Positions 8,698 to 16,442 of a DNA stretch of 28,082 nt are shown one piece after another. The DNA lies in the NCBI GenBank assembly GCA_934216505.1, contig CAKQBW010000013.1, positions 1 through 28,082 on the forward strand, written 5' to 3'. The notes under the pieces are model-generated. The model did not search any database. It was not told the origin of the DNA and saw only the letters and a list, made by a program, of their open reading frames with translations. The translations under genes and the position numbers were made by a program. Every line of letters starts with the position of its first letter. The stretch's first letter is position 1. The stretch is from an uncultured Alphaproteobacteria bacterium. Its GTDB lineage: Bacteria; Pseudomonadota; Alphaproteobacteria; CAAHEQ01; UBA3637.

Positions 8698-10737
8698 ATG
8701 AATTTGAAAATTTTTCCAGGCTTGCCGTATCCATTGGGGGCGAATTATGATGGAAAGGGCGTGAATTTCGCTTTGTTTTCCAAAAATGCTACTCGGGTAC
8801 AGCTATGTTTGTTTGATGCGAATGGAGAAAATGAAAAGCGTATTGATTTACCCCGTTATACGGATGAGGTATGGCATGGTTATATTCAAGGGTTGAAATG
8901 GGGACAACGGTATGCTTATCGTGTGTATGGTCCTTATGACCCTGAAAAAGGATTGCGCTTTAATCCGAATAAGTTATTGTTGGATCCTTATGCGAAAAAA
9001 TTGACAGGCCCAATTATTGCGGATAATACGCAACTGGGGTATAATTTGAAATCCCCTAAATTAGATTTGTCTTTTTCCAAAATGGACGATGCCAAATTTA
9101 TGCCGAAATGTATTGTGATTGATGACAAATACTTTGATTGGGAAAATGTCCAAAAACCCAGATTAGATTGGTCCAGCGAAGTTATTTACGAAACGCATGT
9201 GAAAGGCTTTACGATTTTGAATCCAGAAGTAGAGGCGGCCTTTCGGGGAACTTTTCGGGGGCTTTCTTCCCCTAAAGTCATTGAGTATTTAAAATCTTTA
9301 CAAGTTTCGGCGGTTGAACTTTTGCCTGTGGCGACCTTTATGACACCAGGGACGATTGCCCAAAAAGGACTCACGAATTATTGGGGATACGATCCTGTTT
9401 TGTTTATGTGTCCCTATGCGCCGTATTTGGCCCATGGCAGTACCTCGGAACTTAAACGGGCGGTCAAGTTGTTGCATGAAGCGGGGATAGAGGTGATTTT
9501 AGATGTTGTCTTTAATCATACAGCGGAAGGCAATCAATTTGGGCCCACCCTTTGTTATCGGGGGATAGATAATACCGTTTATTACCGAACGCACGCCGAT
9601 AATCCCCGTTATTATGAAGATACAACAGGGTGTGGGGCCAGTTTTAATTTAGGACACCCCCGTGTTTTACAATTAGTGATGGATTCACTTCGTTATTGGG
9701 CCGATTCTATGCAAATAGATGGCTTTCGTTTTGATTTGGCCACGACTTTGGCCCGTGATGATGATAACACTTTTACCCGCAACAGTGATTTTTTGGGTGT
9801 TGTCCAGCAAGACCCTGTTTTACAGCGGTTAAAATTGATTGCTGAGCCATGGGATTTAGGCAATGGTGGCTATCAAGTAGGGGGGTTTCGGCCAGGTTGG
9901 GCCGAATGGAATGATAAATTTCGGGATACAGTGCGTCGTTTATGGAAAGGTGAGGAAGGTCAGATATCCGATTTTGCCCGTCGCATGACGGCCTCCTCTG
10001 ATGTTTATAAAAAAAATGGGCGTAAGCCTTGGGAATCTGTCAATTTTATAACGGCTCATGACGGTTTTTCTTTGTGGGATTTGGTCTCCTATAATCACAA
10101 GCATAACAGGGCTAATCAAGAAGATAATCATGATGGAACAGACGGAAATAATTCTTGGAATAGCGGGGAGGAAGGGGCCACTCAAAATTTGGATATTTTA
10201 AAAAATCGTGAGTTGCGTGCCCGAGGTATGATGGCTTCTTTGCTTTTGTCTTTCGGAACACCGATGCTTTTATCGGGGGACGAGATTTTGCAATCCCATC
10301 AGGGAAATAATAATCTGTATGCCCAAGATAACGAATTATCATGGACAAATTGGGGGGAGATTTCTGAGGCAGGCAAAAGAATGCAAAATCTGGTCAAAGA
10401 ATTGATGGCTTTTCGTCGTTCCCATCCGATTATGCAAGCTGATGATTTTTTCTCTGAGGCGGAATTTGATTGGTTTCGTCCTGATGGACTGAAGATGACG
10501 CAAGCAGATTGGGTTTATTTTGCCCGCAGTTTATCCTATCGTGTGCGATCTAAACAGGGGGATTTATTTTTTATCTTTAATGCGTTTGACCAAATGATTA
10601 CTTGGACTCTCCCCAAAACTGGAAAATCAGCGAAATGGTGTTTGAGTTTGAATACATCAGGGGAGGCACTGGACTTTGATGGGGTAAAAATTCAGGTACC
10701 TGCTTGGTCTGTTTTGGTGTTTGATGAAAAAAAGTAA
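8698..10737 (+). CDS. glgX: Glycogen debranching enzyme GlgX
   Basis: 679 residues, in the usual GlgX range. It is an isoamylase-type GH13 enzyme that removes short alpha-1,6 side chains left by glycogen phosphorylase. An N-terminal CBM48-like segment (LPYPLGANYDGKGVNFALFS) is followed by the catalytic barrel. D346 in GFRFDLA is the nucleophile, E383 in IAEPWDLG the acid/base, and D455 in TAHDGFSLWDL the third carboxylate. The YNHKHNRANQEDNHDG loop is characteristic of GlgX/TreX. The ATG follows an AAGGGGG site. It lies directly after glgB, so branching and debranching are likely co-regulated. No clear terminator separates it from the tRNA promoter. Confidence 0.97.
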   Translation: MNLKIFPGLPYPLGANYDGKGVNFALFSKNATRVQLCLFDANGENEKRIDLPRYTDEVWHGYIQGLKWGQRYAYRVYGPYDPEKGLRFNPNKLLLDPYAKKLTGPIIADNTQLGYNLKSPKLDLSFSKMDDAKFMPKCIVIDDKYFDWENVQKPRLDWSSEVIYETHVKGFTILNPEVEAAFRGTFRGLSSPKVIEYLKSLQVSAVELLPVATFMTPGTIAQKGLTNYWGYDPVLFMCPYAPYLAHGSTSELKRAVKLLHEAGIEVILDVVFNHTAEGNQFGPTLCYRGIDNTVYYRTHADNPRYYEDTTGCGASFNLGHPRVLQLVMDSLRYWADSMQIDGFRFDLATTLARDDDNTFTRNSDFLGVVQQDPVLQRLKLIAEPWDLGNGGYQVGGFRPGWAEWNDKFRDTVRRLWKGEEGQISDFARRMTASSDVYKKNGRKPWESVNFITAHDGFSLWDLVSYNHKHNRANQEDNHDGTDGNNSWNSGEEGATQNLDILKNRELRARGMMASLLLSFGTPMLLSGDEILQSHQGNNNLYAQDNELSWTNWGEISEAGKRMQNLVKELMAFRRSHPIMQADDFFSEAEFDWFRPDGLKMTQADWVYFARSLSYRVRSKQGDLFFIFNAFDQMITWTLPKTGKSAKWCLSLNTSGEALDFDGVKIQVPAWSVLVFDEKK

Positions 10738-10756
10738 TAAAATCAGAAAAAAAATC

Positions 10757-10785
10757 TTGCAAATTATTTTTTTTTCATATATAAT
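10757..10785 (+). promoter_or_regulatory. Promoter of tRNA-Glu
   Basis: TTGCAA (10757-10762) and a perfect TATAAT (10780-10785) are separated by 17 bp. The predicted start is near 10792, about 11 bases before the mature tRNA. Confidence 0.65.
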
Positions 10786-10802
10786 CATGTCATTCGCCTG
10801 AT

Positions 10803-10878
10803 GACCCCATCGTCTAGAGGCCTAGGACATCGCCCTTTCACGGCGGTAACATGAGTTCGAATCTCATTGGGGTCGCCA
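10803..10878 (+). tRNA. tRNA-Glu (anticodon UUC)
   Basis: The acceptor arms GACCCCA and TGGGGTC are complementary. The D-arm region, an anticodon stem CCGCC-like helix around CTTTCAC with anticodon TTC, and a T arm with GTTCGAATC are all in place. The discriminator is G (10875) and the CCA end is encoded (10876-10878). The body closely resembles E. coli tRNA-Glu. It has its own promoter and terminator, so it is a single-tRNA transcript. Confidence 0.97.
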
Positions 10879-10881
10879 CTT

Positions 10882-10914
10882 AAAAGCCCTTGCTAAACAG
10901 GGGCTTTTTTCTTT
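10882..10914 (+). terminator. Rho-independent terminator after tRNA-Glu
   Basis: AAAAGCCC (10882-10889) pairs with GGGCTTTT (10901-10908) and is followed by a T-rich tail. It begins 4 bp after the CCA end. Confidence 0.85.
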
Positions 10915-10933
10915 TAAAAATAAAATTATTTCA

Positions 10934-10963
10934 TTGACTTTTAAAATAAAACTATGATATGAT
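10934..10963 (+). promoter_or_regulatory. Promoter of the structured RNA
   Basis: TTGACT (10934-10939) and TATGAT (10958-10963) are 18 bp apart, a near-consensus sigma-70 promoter. The predicted start is about 10970. Confidence 0.6.
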
Positions 10964-10969
10964 ACAAGT

Positions 10970-11157
10970 GTGGCAGGTTGGTGTCTGTCATGAGGATTTA
11001 GACCCTCTGTGAGTTGCCGATTCACTTTCGGTAAAAAAACCGCTTTCAGTCCTTTTTTGACTGGAAGGCGGTTGAATAAACTGGTTTTCAGTCAATAACC
11101 CGCGCTATTCTTACAATAGGTCTAAACTTCCAGTCGCCTGATACACCTCAGGCTTTT
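10970..11157 (+). ncRNA. Structured RNA of about 190 nt, unassigned (6S-like RNA or attenuating leader)
   Basis: This 188-nt stretch lies between a near-consensus promoter and a rho-independent hairpin and has no coding potential. Its ends can pair over long range: TTTAGACC (10997-11004) with GGTCTAAA (11119-11126), and GGTGT (10980-10984) with ACACC (11143-11147). Inside is a strong hairpin (11039-11051 with 11059-11072). GACTGGAAG (11059-11067) can pair with three separate elements: 11043-11051, 11085-11093 and 11127-11135. A rod closed by its own ends with hairpins around an internal open region, at this length, recalls 6S RNA. The terminator directly before a glycosyltransferase gene would equally suit a leader attenuator. 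I see no signature of SRP RNA, RNase P, tmRNA, or the cobalamin or TPP riboswitches. Confidence 0.5.
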
Positions 11158-11160
11158 CTT
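11136..11160 (+). terminator. Terminator of the structured RNA
   Basis: GCCTGA (11136-11141) and TCAGGC (11148-11153) form a perfect 6-bp stem with a 6-base loop, followed by TTTTCTT. It ends about 16 bp before the glycosyltransferase ATG. Its left arm and loop are also used in the long-range pairing of the RNA, so the two folds exclude each other. Confidence 0.65.
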
Positions 11161-11175
11161 AAAAAAGGGGAGTTT

Positions 11176-12123
11176 ATGAAAAAGTGTACGCCCAATGTTT
11201 CGGTCATTATTCCTGTTTATAATGTGGAACAGTACTTGTTGCCTTGTTTGAATTCGTTAAAAAATCAAACTTTTAGAGAATTTGAAATTTTGTCCATAGA
11301 TGATGGTAGTACGGATAATTCGGGGCAGATTTTAGACAATTACAAAAGTAATGAGAGAAGGTTGATTGTTTTTCATCAAAAAAATCAAGGTGTCTCTGAG
11401 GCCCGAAATTTTGGGGTCAGACAGGCTCAAGGTAAATATATTGTCTTTTTAGACCCCGATGATGAATTGCACCCCGAATTTTTGGAAACTCTTTACAAAA
11501 TAATTACAGAAACAAAATCAGATATCGTGGCGTGTGATTACCGAAAAGGGGAAAATTTTCAAGATTGGCGGATGATGGTGGATATTGCCCCTTATGTATC
11601 TGGGGCACCATTTGATGATTTTGTGATGCAAAAGTTGAAAATTAGTTCTACTGTTTGGGGAAAAATGTACCGTAAGTCTTTATTAAAAGGAGTCAGATTT
11701 GAGCCAGAAATTAGTTGCACAGGGGAGGATTTATTATATTTGTACGAGGTGTTGTATAAAGCCAAAAAAGTGTTGCATTTACCTTTAAAGTTATACTTTT
11801 ATAGAACGCGCCCTAATTCAGTTATGACTGCCCCTTTATCAGAAAAATTCGTTGTGGGAAATATCAAATTTTCTGTTTTGTTTCAAAATTTTATCAATCA
11901 TCATAAGTTTGATAAAAAAATCCAGTGTATCTTGAAAAAATATAATACAAAACGACTTTTTAAATTTGCTGTTTTAAAACCGTCTGAAACTTTGGAAAAA
12001 GAAAAGTATTATGTTTTGACTCGTCCTTTATTGCGTCATCTGTATCAACGGGGAGTTTATACTCCCCAATTTTTGAAATTAAAATATCGCCTAAAATCTT
12101 GGTTCTTTTTAAGGGGAAAATAA
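11176..12123 (+). CDS. Family 2 glycosyltransferase
   Basis: 315 residues. The N-terminal GT-A domain shows the usual GT2 blocks: VSVIIPVYNVEQYL at the start, IDDGSTDNS for nucleotide-sugar binding, NQGVSEARNFG, and a DxD-type metal site DPDD at residues 93-96. The remainder is a basic, aromatic-rich C-terminal region without membrane spans. Such enzymes transfer a sugar onto a cell-surface glycan; the donor and acceptor cannot be read from sequence. The ribosome-binding site is AAAAGGGGAG. It is not inside a polysaccharide cluster. The terminated RNA just upstream may control it by read-through. Confidence 0.9.
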   Translation: MKKCTPNVSVIIPVYNVEQYLLPCLNSLKNQTFREFEILSIDDGSTDNSGQILDNYKSNERRLIVFHQKNQGVSEARNFGVRQAQGKYIVFLDPDDELHPEFLETLYKIITETKSDIVACDYRKGENFQDWRMMVDIAPYVSGAPFDDFVMQKLKISSTVWGKMYRKSLLKGVRFEPEISCTGEDLLYLYEVLYKAKKVLHLPLKLYFYRTRPNSVMTAPLSEKFVVGNIKFSVLFQNFINHHKFDKKIQCILKKYNTKRLFKFAVLKPSETLEKEKYYVLTRPLLRHLYQRGVYTPQFLKLKYRLKSWFFLRGK

Positions 12124-12130
12124 TTATTTC

Positions 12131-12159
12131 TTGCATTTATAAAAATTTTATTTCATACT
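12131..12159 (+). promoter_or_regulatory. Probable promoter of the M23 peptidase gene
   Basis: TTGCAT (12131-12136) and CATACT (12154-12159) are 17 bp apart, just before an AGGAAG ribosome-binding site and the ATG at 12179. Confidence 0.4.
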
Positions 12160-12178
12160 CAAATCAGGAAGTAGTAAA

Positions 12179-12997
12179 ATGAAAAATTTATATTTGGGAT
12201 TATTGTTGTGTTTGTCGGCCTGTGCCCCCCACCCAGAGGTGGTTTGGACGACGCCTTTGAATGATGGAAAACTTTTGTATGGGCAAGTTTCTCCTGAAAC
12301 GAAAATTTATATTCAAAGTTCTGACAAAAACACAAAAGAAAAAGGGAAAAGTGAAATTTTGACTCATGATGGGGCTTTTATCGTGGGGGTTCCCCAAGAT
12401 GCCAAAGAATTAAAATTGACCTTGAAAACGAATCGTTGGGAAAAAGAGGTTGTTTTTCCTATTCCCGTCCGAAAGTGGCAAGAAGAATATGTGAATGGCT
12501 TACCTCCGAAAAAGGTTTCTCCTGATCCAAAAGAGTTGGAACGGATTCAATCCGAATTTGCCCAAATGCGTCAAAAGCGTCAGGTATCAGAATATCCCTT
12601 TTTTCCCGTAAAATGGCAATTACCTGTGGCCAATTACACCCGTATTTCTAGCCATTTTGGCTCACGCCGTGTCTTGAATGGCTATTTAACGCAAGGCCAC
12701 AGCGGAACTGATTATGCGGCGCCTATGGGAACGCCTGTTGTGGCGGCCGCCGAAGGGCGAGTGGTTTTTGTTCATCCAGATATGTTTTATTCGGGGGCCA
12801 CTGTTTTAATAGATCATGGCTATGGTGTTTATACCAGTTATGCGCACTTAAGTGAAATTGATGTTCAAGAAGGACAATGTTTAAAGAGAGGGGAGCCTTT
12901 GGGAAAAGTGGGAATGAGTGGGCGTGCCACGGGGCCTCATTTGCATTTTGGACTCAGTTGGTATGGGGTGCGCCTGAATCCCGAAGATTTATTCTAA
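12179..12997 (+). CDS. M23 (LytM-type) peptidoglycan endopeptidase lipoprotein
   Basis: 272 residues. The N-terminus is a lipoprotein signal with lipobox LSAC, giving a lipidated C15. The C-terminal M23 domain keeps all expected residues: zinc ligands H174 and D178 in HSGTDYAAP and H256 in HLH, plus H223 and H254. It would cut peptide cross-links in murein or, as a LytM factor, activate an amidase; intact zinc ligands favour real hydrolysis. The linker between lipobox and catalytic domain (about 20-140) is charged. It ends in a 4-bp convergent overlap with the U32 gene, with no terminator between them. Confidence 0.9.
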   Translation: MKNLYLGLLLCLSACAPHPEVVWTTPLNDGKLLYGQVSPETKIYIQSSDKNTKEKGKSEILTHDGAFIVGVPQDAKELKLTLKTNRWEKEVVFPIPVRKWQEEYVNGLPPKKVSPDPKELERIQSEFAQMRQKRQVSEYPFFPVKWQLPVANYTRISSHFGSRRVLNGYLTQGHSGTDYAAPMGTPVVAAAEGRVVFVHPDMFYSGATVLIDHGYGVYTSYAHLSEIDVQEGQCLKRGEPLGKVGMSGRATGPHLHFGLSWYGVRLNPEDLF

Positions 12998-14232
12998 CCG
13001 ACTTTGGTGCGAAGAACACAAAGGGGAGGAATATGAATATCGTCCGCCAAGACCAAGTCAATTTTTTGATTTAAAGCCCCAGGCGATATTTGTTCCACAG
13101 GCGCATTTGTATGGGGGTGATACATTTCTTTGACCACAAAAGAATAGGGGCCCCATTGGTGGGGTAATAAAATTTCCAATTTTGTCCCCAAGGTAATTTT
13201 GTCTTTCACCAAGATAGTGAGGCGATTGTCTTTTTGCGCTAAAACTTGTCCCGCATATCGCCATGCCCCTGATGAACCTGAAACAGTATAGTTATGGGCT
13301 TCTGGTCCCGCATTCCCATCTAAAAATCCCGTGGTATAGCCCCGACTTTGCAGGGTAAAAAGTTCTCGCTTAAATTCTTCGGGATTCCAATTTGAGGGAT
13401 CGTTGAACCATGCGTCTATAGCGGCTCGATAGGCCCGTGCGGTAATGGCGACATAGTATTCGGATTTATTGCGCCCCTCTATTTTAAAGGAATCTATACC
13501 AATGGGGAGAATGTCATTGAGCCTGTCTAATAAACATAAATCTTTGGAATTCATGATATAAGTTCCATGGGCGTCTTCACTGATTTCCATCAATTCGTTG
13601 GGACGGTTTTCTTCTTCCAGATAAACTTTGTATTTCCACCGACAGGTGTGGGCACAATTTCCTTGGTTGGCGCTGCGTCCTGTTAAAAAGTTAGAGAGTA
13701 AGCATCGGCCTGAATAACTGATACACAAAGCCCCATGAACAAACATTTCTAACCGAATATCAGGACATTGTTCCCGAATTTCTTTTATTTCCTTTAAAGG
13801 GGTTTCTCGTCCCAAAACAACTAAACTTGCCCCTTGTTTTTTCCAATAATTCACGGTCAAAGTAGAACAGACATTGGCTTGAGTAGATATATGGCGTGGG
13901 ATTTGGGGGCAATGTTCTTTGACATAATCAAAAACACCAGGATCGGCGATAATCACGCCATCGGGATTCAAATGATTTAAGGTGGCGACAAACTCTTGTA
14001 ATTTGGGGATATCGGCATTATGCGTAAAAAGGTTGATGGTTAGATAAACTTTTTTCCCTATTTGATGAGCATAATCAATACCCGATTTCATTTCGTCAAT
14101 AGTAATGGAGGTTTTGTTGCGCAAACTGACGGTTGGTACCCCTGCATAAACAGCGTCAGCCCCATACATAAATGCTGTTTTTAATCTTTCTAAAGACCCT
14201 GCGGGGAGTAAAAGTTCGGGTTTTTTCATCAT
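12994..14232 (-). CDS. trhP: U32 family protein, TrhP (YegQ)-like tRNA hydroxylation factor
   Basis: 412 residues. The opening KKPELLLPAGSLERLKTAF and the block VHGALCISYSGRCLLSNF are typical of U32 proteins of the YegQ/TrhP branch. Cys170, Cys177, Cys193 and Cys197 form the expected iron-sulfur ligand set. TrhP makes 5-hydroxyuridine at position 34 of some tRNAs, using prephenate-derived chemistry; the older peptidase label is not supported for this branch. RlhA (YdcP) is the main alternative, but RlhA is much longer. Two adjacent ATGs follow an AAGGAT site. The gene has a near-perfect promoter of its own. Confidence 0.85.
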   Translation of the reverse strand: MMKKPELLLPAGSLERLKTAFMYGADAVYAGVPTVSLRNKTSITIDEMKSGIDYAHQIGKKVYLTINLFTHNADIPKLQEFVATLNHLNPDGVIIADPGVFDYVKEHCPQIPRHISTQANVCSTLTVNYWKKQGASLVVLGRETPLKEIKEIREQCPDIRLEMFVHGALCISYSGRCLLSNFLTGRSANQGNCAHTCRWKYKVYLEEENRPNELMEISEDAHGTYIMNSKDLCLLDRLNDILPIGIDSFKIEGRNKSEYYVAITARAYRAAIDAWFNDPSNWNPEEFKRELFTLQSRGYTTGFLDGNAGPEAHNYTVSGSSGAWRYAGQVLAQKDNRLTILVKDKITLGTKLEILLPHQWGPYSFVVKEMYHPHTNAPVEQISPGALNQKIDLVLADDIHIPPLCVLRTKVG

Positions 14233-14257
14233 CTTTTATCCTTATTTTAAGGTCTTT

Positions 14258-14286
14258 ATTTTAAATGATAAAGGCTTTTTTGTCAA
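14258..14286 (-). promoter_or_regulatory. Strong sigma-70 promoter of the trhP-like gene
   Basis: On the minus strand TTGACA (14286-14281, perfect) and TAAAAT (14263-14258) are separated by exactly 17 bp. The predicted start lies near 14251, some 19 bases before the first ATG. Confidence 0.7.
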
Positions 14287-14293
14287 TAAATAG

Positions 14294-14321
14294 TTGTCAA
14301 AATGTAAAATTGTGGTATAAT
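14294..14321 (+). promoter_or_regulatory. Promoter of the RNHCP gene, start at or next to the ATG
   Basis: TTGTCA (14294-14299) and a perfect TATAAT (14316-14321) preceded by TGG (extended -10) are 16 bp apart. The predicted transcription start is 14328-14329, on the ATG itself. Confidence 0.65.
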
Positions 14322-14328
14322 AGAGCCT

Positions 14329-14682
14329 ATGACAAACGCACAATTTACCCGAAGAATAGAAAATTTTACCTGTGATTTTTGTGGCACAGAAGTTCACGGA
14401 AATGGCTATACAAACCATTGTCCCGAATGCTTGGTGTCCAAGCATGTTGATGTGAATCCTGGGGATAGAGCCTCTGACTGTCATGGGTTGATGATGCCCA
14501 TTGCAATTGAAAGAAAAAACGGTAAGGAATATATTGTTCAATGCTGTGAAAAATGTGGCTTTGAAAGGCGTAATAAAGTGTGTCCCGAAGATAACCGAGA
14601 TTCTGTCATTGCGGTGATGCATTGTCAGGGGAATATCAATTTATATCAACAAATGTTGAATAAGCGCTTAAAAACACGCTAA
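14329..14682 (+). CDS. RNHCP-domain zinc-binding protein
   Basis: 117 residues with the cysteine pattern of the RNHCP family (PF12647): C15 and C18, then TNHCPEC (C31, C34), HVDVNPGDR, a single C51, and C72/C73/C76 before RNKVCPEDN. The eponymous RNHCP is TNHCP here. The family is small, predicted to bind zinc, and has no established function. There is no Shine-Dalgarno sequence before the ATG, and the promoter places the start of the RNA at the start codon, so a leaderless mRNA is likely. It is divergent from the trhP-like gene and convergent, with a 4-bp overlap, with the M48 gene. Confidence 0.85.
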   Translation: MTNAQFTRRIENFTCDFCGTEVHGNGYTNHCPECLVSKHVDVNPGDRASDCHGLMMPIAIERKNGKEYIVQCCEKCGFERRNKVCPEDNRDSVIAVMHCQGNINLYQQMLNKRLKTR

Positions 14683-15980
14683 TCTTGTTGAGCTTTTATT
14701 TTATCCAAAATGTCTTTTAATTTTTGATATGGGGGCGTTTTTTTATCTATTTTTTCTAATAATTTTTGGGCTGTTTTCTGTGCTTGTTCTTTTTGGTTAG
14801 AGGCCAAGTAATACTCAGCCATAGCATATTGTGCCATTTCTTTTTGGTCTAATTTGTCATAGGCAGTTGCCATCAATCGCCAAGGCAGTGCCGTTTGCCC
14901 TTCTTTTAAGATGGCTTGATTTAATAGGGAAAGAGCCTGTTGTGCCGCAACGGTAGAGCCTTTTTCCGTCAAAGCCTGCGCCAATGAAATCTGAATCAAA
15001 GGGGCAGAGTTTAATTGAACGGCTTTGGTGTAATTCTGAATGGCTTGATTGACTTTGCCACTTTCAAATTCAAATTGCCCTTTTAATTCATACAGGTAAG
15101 GATTTTGGGGCTCTAATTTTAAAAGGGTATCTAACTTTGATAAAGCCCCTTGTAAATTATGTTCACGGAAATCCAAAATAGCATTTGCATAAATATCATC
15201 AGGGGTGTTTTTGTTATAAAGGGGACGGACAGAGGCGGGGGGCAACATAAAAGCCATCAGTTTTGCTTTGATTCTTTCAAATTTTTTATCCCGACGAGGG
15301 GCGGGGGTTTTGCCCAAAAAGTGTTGGATATTCTGTTTTCTGTCTGAAGTCAGGGGGTGTGTTCGCAGATAATTCAAAGATTTGTCGTTGGAGACATTCA
15401 ATCTTTCTTCTGATTGAATTTGATTCATAATGTGGGTAAAACCTTGCATGGAATACCCCATCTTTTGCATGATATCTACGGCGGTTCGGTCGGCGGAACT
15501 TTCTTCCACTTGGCGATAACTGGTAAAGGTGCCCATAGCGGAAGTTTGACTGCCCATCATGACTGCAATTCCTGCGTCAGGCCGTCCGCTGGCCACCGCC
15601 AAAATCCCCCCTAAAATTGTGGAGATAAGGGCTGTCTTCTGTGCCTTTTGATAAGCGGTTATTCCCCGTGTAATGTGGCCACCGATAATATGGCCTGTTT
15701 CGTGGGAAAGGACGAACATGAGGTCGTCTATATATTGGGCATGCGTGATAAGTCCAGTATGCACAAAAATAGTTTGTCCGCCCGCCACAAAGGCATTGAT
15801 GGAGTCATCATTGATTAAAATAACTTCGGCATTTTCCTTGGGCAGATTTCCTGCGGTAAAGATTTGTTGAACATATTGGGTAAGGGCTTCCTCTATCTCT
15901 GTGTCCCGAATGATATTGAGGGCAAAGACAGGGTGGGAAAAAAAGAAAAGACTCCCCAATAAAAGAAAAACTTTTTTCAT
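14679..15980 (-). CDS. M48 family periplasmic metalloprotease with TPR repeats (BepA-like)
   Basis: 433 residues. A signal peptide is cleaved after about A20. The M48 domain holds the zinc site HETGH at 93-97 and the third ligand E160 in EESSAD. The C-terminal half (about 245-430) is built of TPR-like helices, as in BepA (YfgC), which degrades or assists misassembled outer-membrane proteins such as LptD. Length and layout fit a BepA-type protein. Its start overlaps the end of ruvX by 4 bp, so the two are translationally coupled. Confidence 0.88.
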   Translation of the reverse strand: MKKVFLLLGSLFFFSHPVFALNIIRDTEIEEALTQYVQQIFTAGNLPKENAEVILINDDSINAFVAGGQTIFVHTGLITHAQYIDDLMFVLSHETGHIIGGHITRGITAYQKAQKTALISTILGGILAVASGRPDAGIAVMMGSQTSAMGTFTSYRQVEESSADRTAVDIMQKMGYSMQGFTHIMNQIQSEERLNVSNDKSLNYLRTHPLTSDRKQNIQHFLGKTPAPRRDKKFERIKAKLMAFMLPPASVRPLYNKNTPDDIYANAILDFREHNLQGALSKLDTLLKLEPQNPYLYELKGQFEFESGKVNQAIQNYTKAVQLNSAPLIQISLAQALTEKGSTVAAQQALSLLNQAILKEGQTALPWRLMATAYDKLDQKEMAQYAMAEYYLASNQKEQAQKTAQKLLEKIDKKTPPYQKLKDILDKIKAQQD

Positions 15981-16396
15981 TCAAGAGAGCCTTTATCAAA
16001 GAACAGTTGTAAGATCAGGCGGGCACTTTCGGCATCTAATACTTTTTTTCTGTTTTCTGGACGCATATAAAGGGTATCCCTTAAATAAGTTTCGGCTTTT
16101 TGGCTGGTCAATCGTTCATCAACTTTATAGACAGGCAAGTTAAATTTTCGTTCTAAAGCCCCACAAAAAAGCCGCACTTTATCACAGGTTTCCCCCTCTG
16201 TCCCATCAGATTGAAGGGGCCACCCGATGACAAAAGCCTCTATTTGTTTTGCGGGAACAATGTCGTTTAATTCATTGATATGATGAATAATTTTAAAAGA
16301 ATGGGCGATTTTGTCTTCTTTTTTCCCTATAGCCAAACCGATTCGTTTTTGACCATAATCTATTCCCAAAAAAGTTTTTTCTTGTATTTTATTCAT
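15977..16396 (-). CDS. ruvX: RuvX/YqgF family putative pre-16S rRNA nuclease
   Basis: 139 residues, normal for the family. An RNase H-like fold is indicated by FLGIDYGQKRIGLAIG with catalytic D13, the central VIGWPLQSDGTEG strand and turn, and DERLTSQKAE. In E. coli YqgF processes the 5' end of 16S rRNA; the Holliday-junction resolvase label is older. It is the first gene of a two-gene operon with the M48 protease and is divergent from rpiB across 40 bp. Confidence 0.92.
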   Translation of the reverse strand: MNKIQEKTFLGIDYGQKRIGLAIGKKEDKIAHSFKIIHHINELNDIVPAKQIEAFVIGWPLQSDGTEGETCDKVRLFCGALERKFNLPVYKVDERLTSQKAETYLRDTLYMRPENRKKVLDAESARLILQLFFDKGSLE

Positions 16397-16410
16397 TTTT
16401 CGCCTACAAT
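16382..16410 (+). promoter_or_regulatory. Promoter of rpiB-nrdR-nusB
   Basis: TTGTAT (16382-16387) and TACAAT (16405-16410) are 17 bp apart. The predicted start is about 16417, twenty bases before the rpiB ATG. The -35 element lies inside the first codons of ruvX. Confidence 0.55.
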
Positions 16411-16413
16411 AAG

Positions 16414-16442
16414 AATATATCAGGAAGGAATTGAAAATGCAA
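16414..16442 (-). promoter_or_regulatory. Promoter of ruvX and the M48 gene
   Basis: On the minus strand TTGCAT (16442-16437) and TATATT (16419-16414) are 17 bp apart. The -35 element covers the start codon of rpiB, and its -10 lies next to the rpiB transcription start, so the two divergent promoters are interlocked. Confidence 0.5.

Noticed and set aside
10970..11157. SRP RNA, RNase P RNA, tmRNA, or cobalamin/TPP riboswitch
   Set aside because: None of the hallmark conserved loops of these RNAs is present.
12050..12067. Perfect 7-bp hairpin GGGGAGT/ACTCCCC followed by a T-rich stretch
   Set aside because: It lies inside the glycosyltransferase coding sequence and the T-run is interrupted; the left arm also matches that gene's ribosome-binding region, but I could not support a function.
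14242..14622. 126-aa open frame antisense to the RNHCP gene
   Set aside because: The plus-strand frame has clear family motifs and a promoter; the antisense frame is a shadow with no recognisable features.
16431..16436. TTG start for rpiB
   Set aside because: It lies only 2 bases from the Shine-Dalgarno; the ATG at 16437 has good spacing.
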